Origin: Burkholderiaceae bacterium
GTDB taxonomy: Bacteria > Pseudomonadota > Gammaproteobacteria > Burkholderiales > Burkholderiaceae_E
Length of the DNA stretch: 64,000 nt
NCBI GenBank assembly: GCA_024637155.1
Contig: JAGXFR010000024.1
Location: forward strand, 62,001 to 126,000
Direction: 5' to 3'
Each line of letters starts with the position of its first letter. The first letter of the stretch is position 1. The position numbers and the translations under genes were made by a program. This document shows positions 46,877 through 58,095 of the stretch, piece after piece. The notes below the pieces were generated by a model. The model worked only from the letters and a program-made list of their open reading frames with translations. It was not told the DNA's origin and did not search any database.

Positions 46877-48010
46877 ATGGAACGCCAAGCCGCATCGAGA
46901 TTTCTCCACGACCTCCTGCGTCGCCTCGTCGAGAAGAATGGTTCCGACCTCTTCCTGACGGTCGATTTTCCGCCCGCTTTCAAGATCGACGGCCGGGTCA
47001 TGCCGGTCTCGGACGCGCCGCTGAATGCGGGACACACGATGGCGTTCGCCCGCGCCCTGATGAACGATCGGCAGGCCGCCGAGTTCGAGGCGCACAAGGA
47101 GATCAACTTCGCGATCAGCCCGCCCGGCATCGGGCGCTTCCGCGTCAACGCGTTTCTGCAGCTCCATCGCGTGGGCATCGTGCTGCGCACGATCAAGACG
47201 GGCATTCCCACCTTCGAGCAACTGCAGCTGCCGCCGATCCTTTCCGAGCTCGCGCTCACCAAGCGCGGCCTGGTGATCATGGTCGGCGCCACCGGGTCGG
47301 GCAAGTCGAACACCCTTGCGGCGATGATCGGGTTTCGCAACGAGATGACCCACGGGCACATCGTCACGATCGAGGATCCCGTCGAGTTCGTTCACCCGCA
47401 CCGCAACTGCATCATCACCCACCGCGAGATCGGCGTTGATACCGAGAGCTGGGAGATCGCGCTGAAGAACACGCTGCGACAGGCCCCGGACGTCATCATG
47501 ATCGGCGAGATCCGCGATCGCGAGACGATGGATCACGCGGTGGCCTTCGCAGAGACCGGTCACCTGTGCCTGGCGACGTTGCACGCCAACAGCTCCAATC
47601 AGGCGCTGGACCGGATCATCAACTTCTTCCCCGAGGAGCGCCGTCAGCAACTGCTGATGGACCTCTCGCTCAACCTCAAGGCCATCATCTCGCAGCGCCT
47701 GCTCCCGGTTTCCGGAGGCGCGGGACGAATTCCGGCCGTCGAGGTCATGCTGAACTCGCCGCTGATCAGCGACATGATCTTCAAGGGCGAGGTCACGGCG
47801 ATCAAGGAAATCATGAAAAAGAGCCGGGAGATGGGCATGCAAACTTTCGACCAGCACTTGTTCGACCTCTACGAGGAAGGCAAGGTCGACTACGAGGACG
47901 CGCTGCGCAATGCCGATTCGGTCAACGATCTGCGGCTCAACATCAAGTTGAACAGCAAGCGCTCGGCGCAGGATCACGGGCGCCGAGTCGCCCACCTCGA
48001 CATCATCTAG
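46877..48010 (+). CDS. pilU: PilT/PilU-type pilus ATPase PilU
   Basis: The 377-residue PilT paralogue has GSDLFLTVDFPPAFKIDGRV, Walker A GATGSGKS (137-144), IGEIRDRETMDHAVAFAETGHLCLATLHANSS and a longer C-terminal tail than PilT, all PilU features. PilU assists PilT in forceful retraction. The stop TAG shares its bases with the stop of the convergent methyltransferase gene: the tetramer CTAG at 48007-48010 supplies both stops. Confidence 0.95.
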   Translation: MERQAASRFLHDLLRRLVEKNGSDLFLTVDFPPAFKIDGRVMPVSDAPLNAGHTMAFARALMNDRQAAEFEAHKEINFAISPPGIGRFRVNAFLQLHRVGIVLRTIKTGIPTFEQLQLPPILSELALTKRGLVIMVGATGSGKSNTLAAMIGFRNEMTHGHIVTIEDPVEFVHPHRNCIITHREIGVDTESWEIALKNTLRQAPDVIMIGEIRDRETMDHAVAFAETGHLCLATLHANSSNQALDRIINFFPEERRQQLLMDLSLNLKAIISQRLLPVSGGAGRIPAVEVMLNSPLISDMIFKGEVTAIKEIMKKSREMGMQTFDQHLFDLYEEGKVDYEDALRNADSVNDLRLNIKLNSKRSAQDHGRRVAHLDII

Positions 48011-49242
48011 TCGCGCGGCTCGACCTCGCCCGGCGTGTCGGCGGCCGCGGCGCGGTTGCGTCGCGGAGCCGTTCCCGGGGCGAAGATGTCGAAGACGAAG
48101 AGCCGGCACTCCAGCGCACCGTTGTAGAGCGGCCACTTGCGCCGTTCCTTCATGCCGAGCTGGCGGGGCAGGGCCCGATCGCTGGTGAGCACGCAGGCAC
48201 GCCAACCGGCGAAACCGTCGCGCAGCGTCGCGGCGAATTCCGCGAACCCCCCTTGCTCGGCAGCGCCTTCCAGCGCGACGCGCTCCCCGTACGGGGGGTT
48301 GCAGACGATGAGGCCCGGGCGCTCGAACGGGGGCAACGATCCCGCAAAATCGCGGCAAATCAGCGCCACGGCGTCGGAGCCGAGTCCGGCTCGGCTCAGA
48401 TTCATCCGCGCCTGCTCGATCGCGCGCGGGTCGATGTCCGAGGCGGCGATCGGCAGGGGCGCACTTGCGCGCCGGGAGCGGCGGATCGCGTCACTGCGCA
48501 GGCCCGACCAGAGCGTCGCATCGAAGTCGGCGAGCTTCTCGAAGCCGAAGCTGCGCGACGCGCCCGGAGCGATGTCGAGCGCCGCCTGTGCGGCCTCGAT
48601 GACGATGGTTCCGGATCCGCAAAACGGATCGAGCAGCGGCGTCTCGGGCGTCCATCCCGAGAGGGCAAGGAGCCCCGCCGCGAGGTTTTCCTTGAGCGGC
48701 GCCTCGCCCTTGTCGTCGCGCTGACGCCAGCCGCGCTTGAACAGCGGCTCCCCGGAAAGATCGAGATAGAGCGTTGCCTCGGTCGCGTCGAGGAATGCGA
48801 AAACACGCACGTCGGGGTGGCGCGTGTCGATCGACGGGCGCTCGCCGGTCGCGTTGCGCATCCGGTCGACGATGGCGTCCTTGATGCGCAGGGTCGCGAA
48901 GTTCAGACTCTGCAGCGGCGAGCGAATGGCGCTGACATCGACGCGCAGCGTCTGGTCCGGCCGAAAGACCGCTTCCCAGCCGTGCGCGGACGCGAGCCGG
49001 TAGAGGTCGTCCTCGTCGCGGTAGGCACCCTGGGCGATGCGCACGAGCACGCGACTGGCGATCCGCGCGTGAAGGTTCGCCCGGTAGGCGATGGCCTGGT
49101 CCCCGTCAAAGGCGACGCCGCCGGGCGGGCGCGCCACGACGGTGGCACCCAGCGCGACGAGCTCGGCAGCGAGTGCGTCCTCGAGTCCGCGCGGGCAGGG
49201 GGCGAAGAGACGCAGCGTCGGCGCGACGCGCGCTCGAATCAC
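48007..49242 (-). CDS. THUMP-domain class I SAM-dependent RNA methyltransferase (RlmL N-terminal-type)
   Basis: About 411 residues from the GTG at 49242. The N-terminal region LRLFAPCPRGLEDALAAELVALGA and RANLHARIASRVLVRI is a ferredoxin-like plus THUMP RNA-binding part. The methyltransferase has LLDPFCGSGTIVIEAA (SAM motif), ASDIDPRAIEQARMNL and the catalytic VCNPPYGERV. It matches the m2G2445-type 23S rRNA methyltransferase half of RlmKL, which in many Betaproteobacteria is a stand-alone protein. An extension of ~40 residues at the C-terminus is charged. The frame is open far upstream, antisense-like through the next gene, but homology starts here; GGAAGG lies about 12 bases before the GTG. 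Confidence 0.87.
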   Translation of the reverse strand: MIRARVAPTLRLFAPCPRGLEDALAAELVALGATVVARPPGGVAFDGDQAIAYRANLHARIASRVLVRIAQGAYRDEDDLYRLASAHGWEAVFRPDQTLRVDVSAIRSPLQSLNFATLRIKDAIVDRMRNATGERPSIDTRHPDVRVFAFLDATEATLYLDLSGEPLFKRGWRQRDDKGEAPLKENLAAGLLALSGWTPETPLLDPFCGSGTIVIEAAQAALDIAPGASRSFGFEKLADFDATLWSGLRSDAIRRSRRASAPLPIAASDIDPRAIEQARMNLSRAGLGSDAVALICRDFAGSLPPFERPGLIVCNPPYGERVALEGAAEQGGFAEFAATLRDGFAGWRACVLTSDRALPRQLGMKERRKWPLYNGALECRLFVFDIFAPGTAPRRNRAAAADTPGEVEPRD

Positions 49243-49250
49243 GGCGGGCT

Positions 49251-49847
49251 TCAGCCTTCCTCCAGCGCGCGCTCGAGGAAGGGCAGGCGATCCTGGCCCC
49301 AGAAATTCTCCCCGCGATAGCGGTACCACGGCGATCCGAAGACACCGCAGTCGATCGCCTCCTGGGTATAGCGCTCGTACTCGGACTGGGCTTCGGCGCG
49401 CTGCGCCATCAGGGCCGTACCGTCGTATCCGCACTCGCCGGCGATCGCCACGAGCGTGGCTTTGTCGGCGATGTTGCGCTCCTCGGCCCAGACCGCGCGC
49501 AGCAGCGCTCCGGCAAGCTGCAGTGCGCCGTCGGGTCCGTGCACGCGCCCGCCGATCACGATCAGACGTGCCGCGTCGTCGGCGGGGACCGGGAAATATC
49601 GCGGCTGCAGATTGATCGGAACTTCGAGGTAGCGGCTCCAGCGGTTCAGTTCGAGCAGCCGGTAGGCCTGGCGCTGCGGCGCGCGCTTGGCGAGCGGAAT
49701 GCCGCCGGAAACCGGAAAGACCAGGCCCAGATCGATGGGCTTGCACTCGATCGCCGCGCCGTGGGCGTTGGCGATCGCACAAAAGCGATCGTGCCCGAGA
49801 TAGGTCCAGGGCGACTGGGGAGCAAGAAAGTACTCGATGAATTTCAT
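49251..49847 (-). CDS. 2-hydroxychromene-2-carboxylate isomerase-like protein (DsbA family)
   Basis: The 198-residue thioredoxin-fold protein starts MKFIEYFLAPQSPWTYLGHDRF, the SPWxYLG motif typical of the kappa-class GST-like HCCA isomerases. The conserved C-terminal FGSPWYRYRGENFWGQDRL is also present. The family uses glutathione and includes NahD of naphthalene degradation, but stand-alone copies near housekeeping genes have no known substrate. There is no CxxC, so it is not a disulfide oxidoreductase. Confidence 0.85.
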   Translation of the reverse strand: MKFIEYFLAPQSPWTYLGHDRFCAIANAHGAAIECKPIDLGLVFPVSGGIPLAKRAPQRQAYRLLELNRWSRYLEVPINLQPRYFPVPADDAARLIVIGGRVHGPDGALQLAGALLRAVWAEERNIADKATLVAIAGECGYDGTALMAQRAEAQSEYERYTQEAIDCGVFGSPWYRYRGENFWGQDRLPFLERALEEG

Positions 49848-49927
49848 GGGTGAACCCTGCGCAAAGCGCTCGAACGGACAAGAAAAAAGATAAGCCTGAT
49901 TGCCGCGCCCCGCAACCCGGGGCAAAC

Positions 49928-51207
<1,280 letters not shown>

Positions 51208-51211
<4 letters not shown>

Positions 51212-52236
51212 CGCGGCGCTTCTTCCAGCACGGGCCCTCCGGCGAGCAGCAGCGCAAGCGCACCCAACGCCTGCCAACTCTCGCCCGGCGTGAGCCCCTT
51301 GATGATTGTATCGGCGTGCGCAGCGACGTGCAGCGCGCGTCGCGCCTGGGCGGCATCGATGCGTCGAATCGCGCCCCGGTAGAGTTGCTCGCGCGGCCCG
51401 AAAACGCGGGCCTGACGCAGCACCTGTGCCGGCTGTTCGCCGAGCGCGAGTGCCTCGTGGCAGCGCACCAGCACGCGCGCCGCCTCGGCAAGCGCCCAGA
51501 GCACCAGGGGCAGGGCCGTCGCTTCCGCTTCCAGCCCCGCGAGGGTGCGCCGGGTTCGCGCCAGATCGCCCGCAAGCGCCGCGTCGACCAGATCGAAGGC
51601 GCTGTAGCGCGCGACGTCGAGCACCGCCGCGCGGGCCGACTCGGCCGGGAGGGGCCCCTTTTCGAAGAGCAGGCCGAGCTTGCGGATCTCCTGGTGGGCA
51701 GCAAGGGCGTTGCCCTCGACCCGCGCGGCAATCAGCTCGAGCGTCGCGTCGTCCGCCCGCTGTCCCTGGAGTGCGAGGCGCTCGGCGATCCACGGCTTGA
51801 GCCGGCCGTGCTCGACGGGATAAACCGCCACCACCGCGGCTTCGCGTTCGATCGCGGCGAAGGGGGCAGATTCGGTGGTCGAGCGATCGAGCCGGCCGCT
51901 CGTCACCAGCAGACGGACTTCATCGCCGAGCTGCGGCAGCGTCGCACGGATCGCTTCAAGCGCCTCCTTGCCCGGCTTTGCGGGGAAACGGATCTCGACG
52001 AGCCGGCGCGCGCAAAAGAGCGACCCCGAGCCGACTTCGGCGAGGATCGCTTCGGGCCGGAAGCCGCGCTCGACCTGCAGCACCTGGCGCTCGTCGAACT
52101 GCAGCGCACGGGCACGCCGGCGCACGGCGTCACCAGCTTCCTGGACGAAGAGCGGCTCGTCGCCGTGGATCCAGACGACCGGCGGCAGCGCGCGCTCGAG
52201 CCGTGCCTCCAGTGCCTCGTGTCGAACCTGCGGCAT
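51208..52236 (-). CDS. holA: DNA polymerase III subunit delta
   Basis: HolA opens the sliding clamp as part of the clamp loader. The 342-residue protein has the degenerate AAA+ N-terminal domain ([36 protein letters not shown]) and the C-terminal collar helices ([24 protein letters not shown]-like [18 protein letters not shown]). Order leuS-lptE-holA is strongly conserved in proteobacteria. A 48-bp gap separates it from lptE. Confidence 0.93.
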
Positions 52237-52284
52237 GTCGTCTCGCCCTACCAGCCGGCGCGCGCTGCGCCCGCGCCCGGCATG

Positions 52285-52782
52285 TCAGCGGCCCACCGCG
52301 GCAAGTCGCCGCAACATCTGCTGGACGACATCCGACTGCATCTCGCGGTACAGCAGCTCTTCTTCCTGCTCCTTGGCCACGAGCTGGAGGTCGGTGGTGG
52401 TGATGTCGCGACGCACGAGCAATTCGGTGGGCGGCATGATTTCCTTGCCCGCGCGCTCGGTGACCCGAAAGCGCGCGCGCAGCCGCAGCTGGTATTCGCG
52501 CGGCCGTCCCGTCGAGGAAAAACCGAGGATTTCCTTCTCGCGCGTCTCCGCGAGGATCTCGAGACGCGCCGCCGCGCTGGCCGGATCCGTGACGAGCACC
52601 GTCGCGGCGTCGCCCTGCACCATGCGCCGGAATTCGGCGGCGAGCTGCGAGTTCGCAGATGCGCCGACATACAGGGTTTCGAAGGGGATCGCCGCCGAGC
52701 GCCGCAGCGCAAAGCCGCAGCCCGTGGCGAGCGCCGCCACCGAAATGGCCAGGAAACTGAGCAGGCGCCGGCGCGTGGACAT
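52285..52782 (-). CDS. lptE: LPS-assembly lipoprotein LptE
   Basis: LptE plugs the LptD outer-membrane pore and helps insert LPS. The 165-residue protein has a lipoprotein signal peptide ending in LATGC (Cys22), followed by GFALRRSAAIPFETLYV, the usual start of mature LptE, and a C-terminal helix EEELLYREMQSDVVQQMLRRLAAV. The ATG overlaps the leuS stop (ATGA on the minus strand), showing coupling with leuS. Confidence 0.92.
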   Translation of the reverse strand: MSTRRRLLSFLAISVAALATGCGFALRRSAAIPFETLYVGASANSQLAAEFRRMVQGDAATVLVTDPASAAARLEILAETREKEILGFSSTGRPREYQLRLRARFRVTERAGKEIMPPTELLVRRDITTTDLQLVAKEQEEELLYREMQSDVVQQMLRRLAAVGR

Positions 52783-55523
52783 CACAGCACCAGGTTCACC
52801 AGTCGCCCGGGCACCACGATCAGCTTGCGCGTCGGGCGGCCTTCGCCGTGGCGCACATATCCGTCGGAATCGAGCACCGCGCGCTCGATGGCGGCGCGGT
52901 CGGCATCCGCGGCCACGCGAACCGAACCGCGCACCTTGCCGTTGATCTGCAGCACCAGTTCGACTGTCTGCTGGACCAGCGCCGCTTCATCGACCTGCGG
53001 CCATGACGCGTCGAGCAGGTCTCCGTCACGGTCCGCAAATCCGAGCTCGTTCCACAGTGCCTGCGTGACGTGCGGGACCACCGGGTAGAGCACGCGCAGC
53101 AGGATCGAGACGCACTCGCCGAGCAGCGTCACTCCGGCCGGATCGCCGCCGGCGGGCGTCGATTCGAGTGCGTTGAGCATCTTCATCGCCGCCGAAACCA
53201 CCGTGTTGTACTGGATGCGCTCGTAGTCGTAGCTTGCCTGGCGCAGGATCGAGTGGATCTCGCGGCGCAGTCCTTGCCGGTTCTCATCGAGCGCCCCCGA
53301 TTCGAGCGCGGTGGCCTGTCCGGCGGCACGGCGCAGCGGCGCCACGTTCGCGTGGCAGAAAGCCCAGAGCCGGCGCAGAAATCGATGGGCGCCCTCGACG
53401 CCGGCCCCCGACCACTCCAGCGTCTGCTCGGGGGGTGCGGCAAACATCACGAAGAGCCGCGCCGTGTCGGCGCCGTGGCGATCGATCAGGTCCTGCGGGT
53501 CGACGCCGTTGTTCTTGGACTTCGACATCGTTCCGATGCCCGCGTATTCAACCGGGCGTCCGTCCGCCTTCGAGCGCACGCTCACCGGCTTGCCGGTGTC
53601 GTCGTGCACCCATTCGACGTCATCCGGCCAGAAGTACTCGATCCCGCCACCCTGTGCCTGCTCGCCCCGGCGCAGGAAGATGTGGTTGAGCACCATTCCC
53701 TGGCACAGCAGTCGCGTGAAGGGTTCGTCAAAGCGCACCAGACCGCGCTGCGGCTCGGACGGCGCGTCCGCGCCCGCGGGAGACTCGCCGGTGATGTCGC
53801 GCATCACCTTGGTCCAGAACCGCGCGTAGAGCAGGTGCAGAACCGCGTGTTCGATTCCGCCGATGTACTGGTCCATCGGCATCCAGTAGTCGTTGCGCGC
53901 ATCGACGATCGCGTCGTGTGCGTCCGGCGAGCAGTAGCGCATGTAGTACCAGGACGAGTCCACGAAGGTGTCCATCGTGTCCGTCTCGCGCCTCGCCGCG
54001 GCGCCGCATTTCGGGCAGGTGCAGCGCAGGAATCGCTCGTCCTTCCTCAGCGGATTGCCGGTGCCGTCGGGTACGAGGTCCTCGGGCAGCAGGACCGGCA
54101 GGTCGGCGTAGGGCACCGGCACCGCGCCGCAGTCGGCGCAGTGAATCATCGGGATCGGCGTTCCCCAGTAGCGCTGGCGCGAGACGCCCCAGTCGCGCAG
54201 CCGGTACTGTGTCTTCTCCTCTCCCAGCCCCTGGGTGGCGAGGTCGGCGGTGATTGCATCGACCGCAGCGCGGTAGCTCAGGCCGTCGTAGCGTCCCGAA
54301 TTGACGCATCGGCCGCCGGATTTGTCCGCATACCACTCCTGCCACTGCTCCACGCTGAACGCGGGTTGCGCCCCGGCGGCCTCCCCGCCCGGCGTTTCGC
54401 CGGGTGCGGGCTCGATCACCTGCAGGATCGGCAGCTCGTACTTGCGCGCGAACTCGAAATCGCGTTCATCGTGGCCCGGCACCCCCATCACGGCGCCGTC
54501 GCCGTAGCTCATCAGCACGTAGTTGCCCACCCAGACCGGGATCTGCGCGCCACTGAGCGGATGTTCGACGAACAGTCCCGTCGGCATCCCGCTCTTCTCG
54601 CGCGCCGCGAGCTCGGCTTCGGTGACTCCGCCGCGTTTGCACTCGTCGATGAATGCCGCGAGTTCCGGATTGCCGGCTGCGGCGACGCTCGCCACCGGGT
54701 GCTCGGGCGCGACGGCAACGAAGCTCACCCCCATGATCGTGTCGGCGCGGGTCGTGAATACATGCATGCGGCCGGCATGGATCAGTTCGCCCTGTGCATC
54801 GGCGATCTGGTGCCGGAACGCGAAACGCACGCCCCGCGAGCGCCCGATCCAGTTCTCCTGCATGAGCTTCACGCGCTCCGGCCAGTCCAGGCCCTCCAGG
54901 CAGTTGATCAGTTCATCCGCATAGCGGGTGATCGCCAGGTAGTACATCGGGATTTCGCGCTTCTCGACCTCGGCCCCCGAGCGCCAGCCCCGCCCGTCGA
55001 TGACCTGCTCGTTGGCGAGCACCGTCTGGTCGACCGGATCCCAGTTCACGGTGCCGGTCTTCAGGTACGCGATGCCGCGCTCGAGCATCTTCAGGAAGAT
55101 CCACTGGTTCCATTTGTAGTACTCGGGACTGCAGGTGGCGACTTCGCGGCTCCAGTCGATCGCCAGCCCCATCGCCTGCATCTGCTTCTTCATGTAGGCG
55201 ATGTTTTCGTAGGTCCACTTCGCGGGCGCGACCCGGTTCTTCATCGCCGCGTTTTCGGCCGGCAGGCCGAATGCGTCCCAGCCCATCGGCATCAGCACGT
55301 TGTACCCGTTCATGCGCAAGTGGCGAACCATCACGTCGTTGATCGTGTAGTTGCGCACGTGCCCCATGTGCAGCTTGCCCGAAGGGTAGGGGAGCATCGA
55401 GCAGGCGTAGTACTTCCTCTTGGGAAAGCGCGGATCGTTCTCGCGGGCGCGATAGACGTCGCGAGCGTTCCAGCTGCTCTGCGCGGCTGCCTCGACGGCC
55501 TGGGGATCGTATTTCTCTTGCAT
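52782..55523 (-). CDS. leuS: Leucyl-tRNA synthetase
   Basis: The 913-residue class I synthetase has the HIGH-type motif HMGH (52-55) in [19 protein letters not shown], the editing CP1 domain ([19 protein letters not shown], then [16 protein letters not shown]), a zinc-ribbon with CADC and CPKC, and the KMSKS-type motif [13 protein letters not shown]. The C-terminal tRNA-binding region ends VNGKVRGSV-like [15 protein letters not shown]. It heads the operon leuS-lptE-holA-proA on the minus strand; a likely -10 box is at 55562-55567. Confidence 0.98.
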   Translation of the reverse strand: MQEKYDPQAVEAAAQSSWNARDVYRARENDPRFPKRKYYACSMLPYPSGKLHMGHVRNYTINDVMVRHLRMNGYNVLMPMGWDAFGLPAENAAMKNRVAPAKWTYENIAYMKKQMQAMGLAIDWSREVATCSPEYYKWNQWIFLKMLERGIAYLKTGTVNWDPVDQTVLANEQVIDGRGWRSGAEVEKREIPMYYLAITRYADELINCLEGLDWPERVKLMQENWIGRSRGVRFAFRHQIADAQGELIHAGRMHVFTTRADTIMGVSFVAVAPEHPVASVAAAGNPELAAFIDECKRGGVTEAELAAREKSGMPTGLFVEHPLSGAQIPVWVGNYVLMSYGDGAVMGVPGHDERDFEFARKYELPILQVIEPAPGETPGGEAAGAQPAFSVEQWQEWYADKSGGRCVNSGRYDGLSYRAAVDAITADLATQGLGEEKTQYRLRDWGVSRQRYWGTPIPMIHCADCGAVPVPYADLPVLLPEDLVPDGTGNPLRKDERFLRCTCPKCGAAARRETDTMDTFVDSSWYYMRYCSPDAHDAIVDARNDYWMPMDQYIGGIEHAVLHLLYARFWTKVMRDITGESPAGADAPSEPQRGLVRFDEPFTRLLCQGMVLNHIFLRRGEQAQGGGIEYFWPDDVEWVHDDTGKPVSVRSKADGRPVEYAGIGTMSKSKNNGVDPQDLIDRHGADTARLFVMFAAPPEQTLEWSGAGVEGAHRFLRRLWAFCHANVAPLRRAAGQATALESGALDENRQGLRREIHSILRQASYDYERIQYNTVVSAAMKMLNALESTPAGGDPAGVTLLGECVSILLRVLYPVVPHVTQALWNELGFADRDGDLLDASWPQVDEAALVQQTVELVLQINGKVRGSVRVAADADRAAIERAVLDSDGYVRHGEGRPTRKLIVVPGRLVNLVL

Positions 55524-55561
55524 GGTCGGGAAAGCGCGGCAGCCAGTGGGCGGAACCTCGA

Positions 55562-55567
55562 ATTATA
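55562..55567 (-). promoter_or_regulatory. Candidate -10 box of leuS
   Basis: A perfect TATAAT on the minus strand within GC-rich sequence, 39 bases before the leuS ATG. No clear -35 is found at 16-18 bases; TTCCGG lies at a 15-base spacing. Confidence 0.4.
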
Positions 55568-55711
55568 ACGGCCGGGCCGGGGCCGGAATTCGTCGCGCTG
55601 CGGCGCGCAGCGTTGTTTGCGATAATGTTCGATTAAGGTCCGCCGCAACGCAGCCACCGCGGTCAGCCCCATCCCGGATCGTCCGAAACGTCAACCTCCT
55701 TGAAGAAAACC

Positions 55712-57388
55712 ATGAAATCCGACATCGAAATTGCCCAGTCGAGCACCATGACCCGGATCACCGAGCTCGCGCGCGAGCGTCTCGGAATCCCGGACACCGC
55801 AATCGAGCCGTACGGGCACTACAAGGCGAAGCTCTCGCTCGAGTATCTCGAGGAGATCAAGGACCGGCCCGCGGGCGCGCTCGTGCTCATCACGGCGATC
55901 AGCCCGACCCCCGCCGGCGAGGGCAAGACGACGACCCTGGTGGGCTTGGTCGACGGGCTCAACCGCATCGGCAAGAAGGCGATCGCGGCACTGCGCGAGC
56001 CCTCGCTGGGGCCGGTTTTCGGGATGAAGGGCGGCGCGGCGGGCGGCGGCTTCGCGCAGGTCGTGCCGATGGAAGACATCAACCTGCACTTCACGGGTGA
56101 CTTCAACGCGATCGGTCTCGCCAACAACCTGCTCGCGGCCCTGATCGACAATCACGTCCACCACGGCAATGCGCTGGGCTTCGATGTGCGCCGGATCGCC
56201 TGGCGTCGGTCGGTCGATATGAACGACCGGGCGCTGCGCCGCATCACGGTGGCGCTGGGCGGCACGGCCAACGGCTTCCCGCGCGAGGATGGCTTCGACA
56301 TCGTGGTTGCCTCCGAGGTGATGGCGATCCTGTGCCTGGCCGGTTCGCTCGCGGACCTGCGCGAGCGCTGCGGAAAAATCGTCGTGGGTTACACGCGGGA
56401 AGAAAAACCGATTCTCGCGAGCGACCTGAAGGCGCATGGCCCGATGGCGGTGCTGCTCAAGGACGCGATCAAGCCGAACCTGGTGCAGACGCTCGAGAAC
56501 AACCCCGCGGTGCTCCACGGCGGACCGTTCGGGAACATCGCCCACGGCTGCAACTCCGTCATTGCCACGAAGGCCGCATTGCGGCTGGCCGACTACGTGG
56601 TCACCGAAGCGGGCTTCGGAGCCGATCTGGGCGCCGAGAAATTCTTCAACATCAAGTGCCGCAAGAGCGGGCTCAAGCCCAACGCCGCCGTCGTGGTCGC
56701 GACGGTGCGGGCGCTCAAGTACCACGGGGGCGTGGACGTCAAGGCGCTGCGCGAGGAGAACCTCGACGCGATTTCCAAGGGCATCGTCAACCTCGAGCGG
56801 CACGTCAACAACATCCGCAACCATTTCGGCGTTCCCTGTGTGATCGCGCTCAATCATTTCGAGCACGACACCGCGGCGGAGATCGAATTGATCCAGCACA
56901 AGATGGCGCACCACGGCGTCGAAGTCGTGGTGGCCCGGCACTGGGCCGAGGGCGGCCGGGGCACCGAGGATCTGGCCAAGGCCGTCGTGCGCGTCATCGA
57001 GACGACGCCGGCGGATTTCCGTCTGCTCTACGAGGACGACGAGACGCTGTGGAACAAGATGAAAACCATCGCCACGAAGATCTACGGCGCCTCGGACATC
57101 GTCGCCGACACCAAGGTGCGTGAGCAGATTCGCAAGTACCAGGAAGGCGGCTACGGGAGTTACCCGGTGTGCGTCGCCAAGACGCAATATTCGTTCTCGA
57201 CCGATCCGCTGCTGCGTGGCGCGCCGAGCGGGCACGTGGTCAAGATTCGCGAAGTGCGGCTCTCGGCCGGCGCGGAGTTCGTGGTGATGATCTGCGGAGA
57301 CGTGATGACGATGCCGGGCCTGCCGCGCAGCCCGTCCTCGGAGCGCATCGACATCGACGCGAGCGGGAAGATCGTGGGGCTGTTCTAG
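55712..57388 (+). CDS. fhs: Formate-tetrahydrofolate ligase
   Basis: Fhs makes 10-formyl-THF from formate, ATP and THF. The 558-residue protein has the ATP-binding loop [10 protein letters not shown] (66-75), [61 protein letters not shown] and [13 protein letters not shown] at the C-terminus, all family signatures. The ATG at 55712 is preferred to an in-frame TTG at 55700. GATAAT (55621-55626) upstream may be its -10 box. It is followed by a long gene-free spacer. Confidence 0.96.
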   Translation: MKSDIEIAQSSTMTRITELARERLGIPDTAIEPYGHYKAKLSLEYLEEIKDRPAGALVLITAISPTPAGEGKTTTLVGLVDGLNRIGKKAIAALREPSLGPVFGMKGGAAGGGFAQVVPMEDINLHFTGDFNAIGLANNLLAALIDNHVHHGNALGFDVRRIAWRRSVDMNDRALRRITVALGGTANGFPREDGFDIVVASEVMAILCLAGSLADLRERCGKIVVGYTREEKPILASDLKAHGPMAVLLKDAIKPNLVQTLENNPAVLHGGPFGNIAHGCNSVIATKAALRLADYVVTEAGFGADLGAEKFFNIKCRKSGLKPNAAVVVATVRALKYHGGVDVKALREENLDAISKGIVNLERHVNNIRNHFGVPCVIALNHFEHDTAAEIELIQHKMAHHGVEVVVARHWAEGGRGTEDLAKAVVRVIETTPADFRLLYEDDETLWNKMKTIATKIYGASDIVADTKVREQIRKYQEGGYGSYPVCVAKTQYSFSTDPLLRGAPSGHVVKIREVRLSAGAEFVVMICGDVMTMPGLPRSPSSERIDIDASGKIVGLF

Positions 57389-57452
57389 TTCTTGCGGCGA
57401 ATCGGTGCATCGTGCGGGGATGGTGGCAGGGCGCGCCGCGGGTGTCGGCGTG

Positions 57453-57513
57453 GCGCGCCGCCGTCAGGCGTCCGCGTTCGCGGCTCGATACCCGCTCGGC
57501 GCGGCCGCCTGAC
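57453..57513. repeat. Palindromic unit 1 of the spacer array
   Basis: Outer arms GTCAGGCG (57453-57460) and CGCCTGAC (57506-57513) enclose an inner 4-bp stem GCGG/CCGC (57480-57483/57492-57495) with loop CTCGATAC. Confidence 0.6.
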
Positions 57514-57617
57514 CGCGTCGCGCTGTGTGACAACCTCGCCCGTGTTGCGGCCGCTGCGATGCCGCCGCGCAGCACGCGTCCCGCGCGAACGCCGGTGACG
57601 GCGACAGTCTCGCGGCG

Positions 57618-57643
57618 GGCGCCCGGCTCGTAACCCGGGCGCC
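57618..57643. repeat. Palindromic unit 2 of the spacer array
   Basis: A perfect 9-bp stem GGCGCCCGG/CCGGGCGCC (57618-57626/57635-57643) with the 8-base loop CTCGTAAC. Confidence 0.7.
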
Positions 57644-57681
57644 GTTCGCCGCGCGCCTGCCCGCCGGCTGCGCAGCCGCGC

Positions 57682-57716
57682 GCGAGCGCTTCTCGATACG
57701 GTGAGACCATGCTCGC
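57682..57716. repeat. Palindromic unit 3 of the spacer array
   Basis: Arms GCGAGC (57682-57687) and GCTCGC (57711-57716) enclose a region with CTCGATAC (57692-57699); an inner TCTC/GAGA pairing is possible. Here the octamer is not a clean loop. Confidence 0.45.
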
Positions 57717-57767
57717 CCTCCACTCCAGGCGAGAAGGCGGCACGCAGCGCGGCGCTGGCGGACGGGT

Positions 57768-57795
57768 GCGCGATCGGGTAACGAGCCGATCGCGC
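57768..57795. repeat. Palindromic unit 4 of the spacer array
   Basis: A perfect 10-bp stem GCGCGATCGG/CCGATCGCGC (57768-57777/57786-57795) with the 8-base loop GTAACGAG. Confidence 0.7.
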
Positions 57796-57932
57796 ATTCG
57801 GGAGCGCGGCACGCCGCGCCGACGCGAGCGAGCGCGGCCCCTGCGGGCCTGAGTTGCTCCATCGTGCGCAGGTGCGTGCGTGCGGTCGGTGTTCCGACTT
57901 GGTGAATCGTGCGCGGGGATGCCTCAGAGCGT

Positions 57933-57995
57933 GCTGTGCTCAGGTGGCCGCACCGAGCCGGTAACGAGCGGCGAATGCGGGTGCCTGAGCACAGC
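57933..57995. repeat. Palindromic unit 5 of the spacer array
   Basis: Outer 12-bp arms GCTGTGCTCAGG (57933-57944) and CCTGAGCACAGC (57984-57995) enclose an inner 4-bp stem GCCG/CGGC with loop GTAACGAG (57961-57968), the same loop as unit 4. The right outer arm overlaps the 17-bp end repeat at 57994-58010. Confidence 0.7.
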
Positions 57996-58095
57996 GCGCC
58001 ACGCCGACACTCCGCATACGCCGACCCCGGCGACCTCGCGTGATTCGTCACGCAGCCCCCGTGCTGCGTTAGCATCGAGGGAGGAGGAGACAGCA

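Larger units (their letters stand above)
57389..58095. repeat. 707-bp gene-free spacer with nested inverted repeats and shared hairpin loops
   Basis: No convincing gene is present in either direction; the open frames here have no recognisable motif. An exact 17-bp inverted repeat (57432-57448 GTGTCGGCGTGGCGCGC and 57994-58010) stands near the two ends. Between them the octamer CTCGWWAC or its complement occurs five times: 57484-57491, 57627-57634, 57692-57699 (plus orientation) and 57778-57785, 57961-57968 (as GTAACGAG). Four of these are the loops of hairpins, and at least two hairpins are enclosed by outer inverted repeats. This could be an array of REP/MITE-like elements or a structured RNA/regulatory region for the downstream gene. 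Confidence 0.7.

Noticed and set aside
53070-55568. 832-codon plus-strand frame opposite leuS
   Set aside because: Antisense shadow of leuS.
55524-55711. A tetrahydrofolate riboswitch before fhs
   Set aside because: No conserved riboswitch core was recognised; only promoter-like A/T patches are visible.
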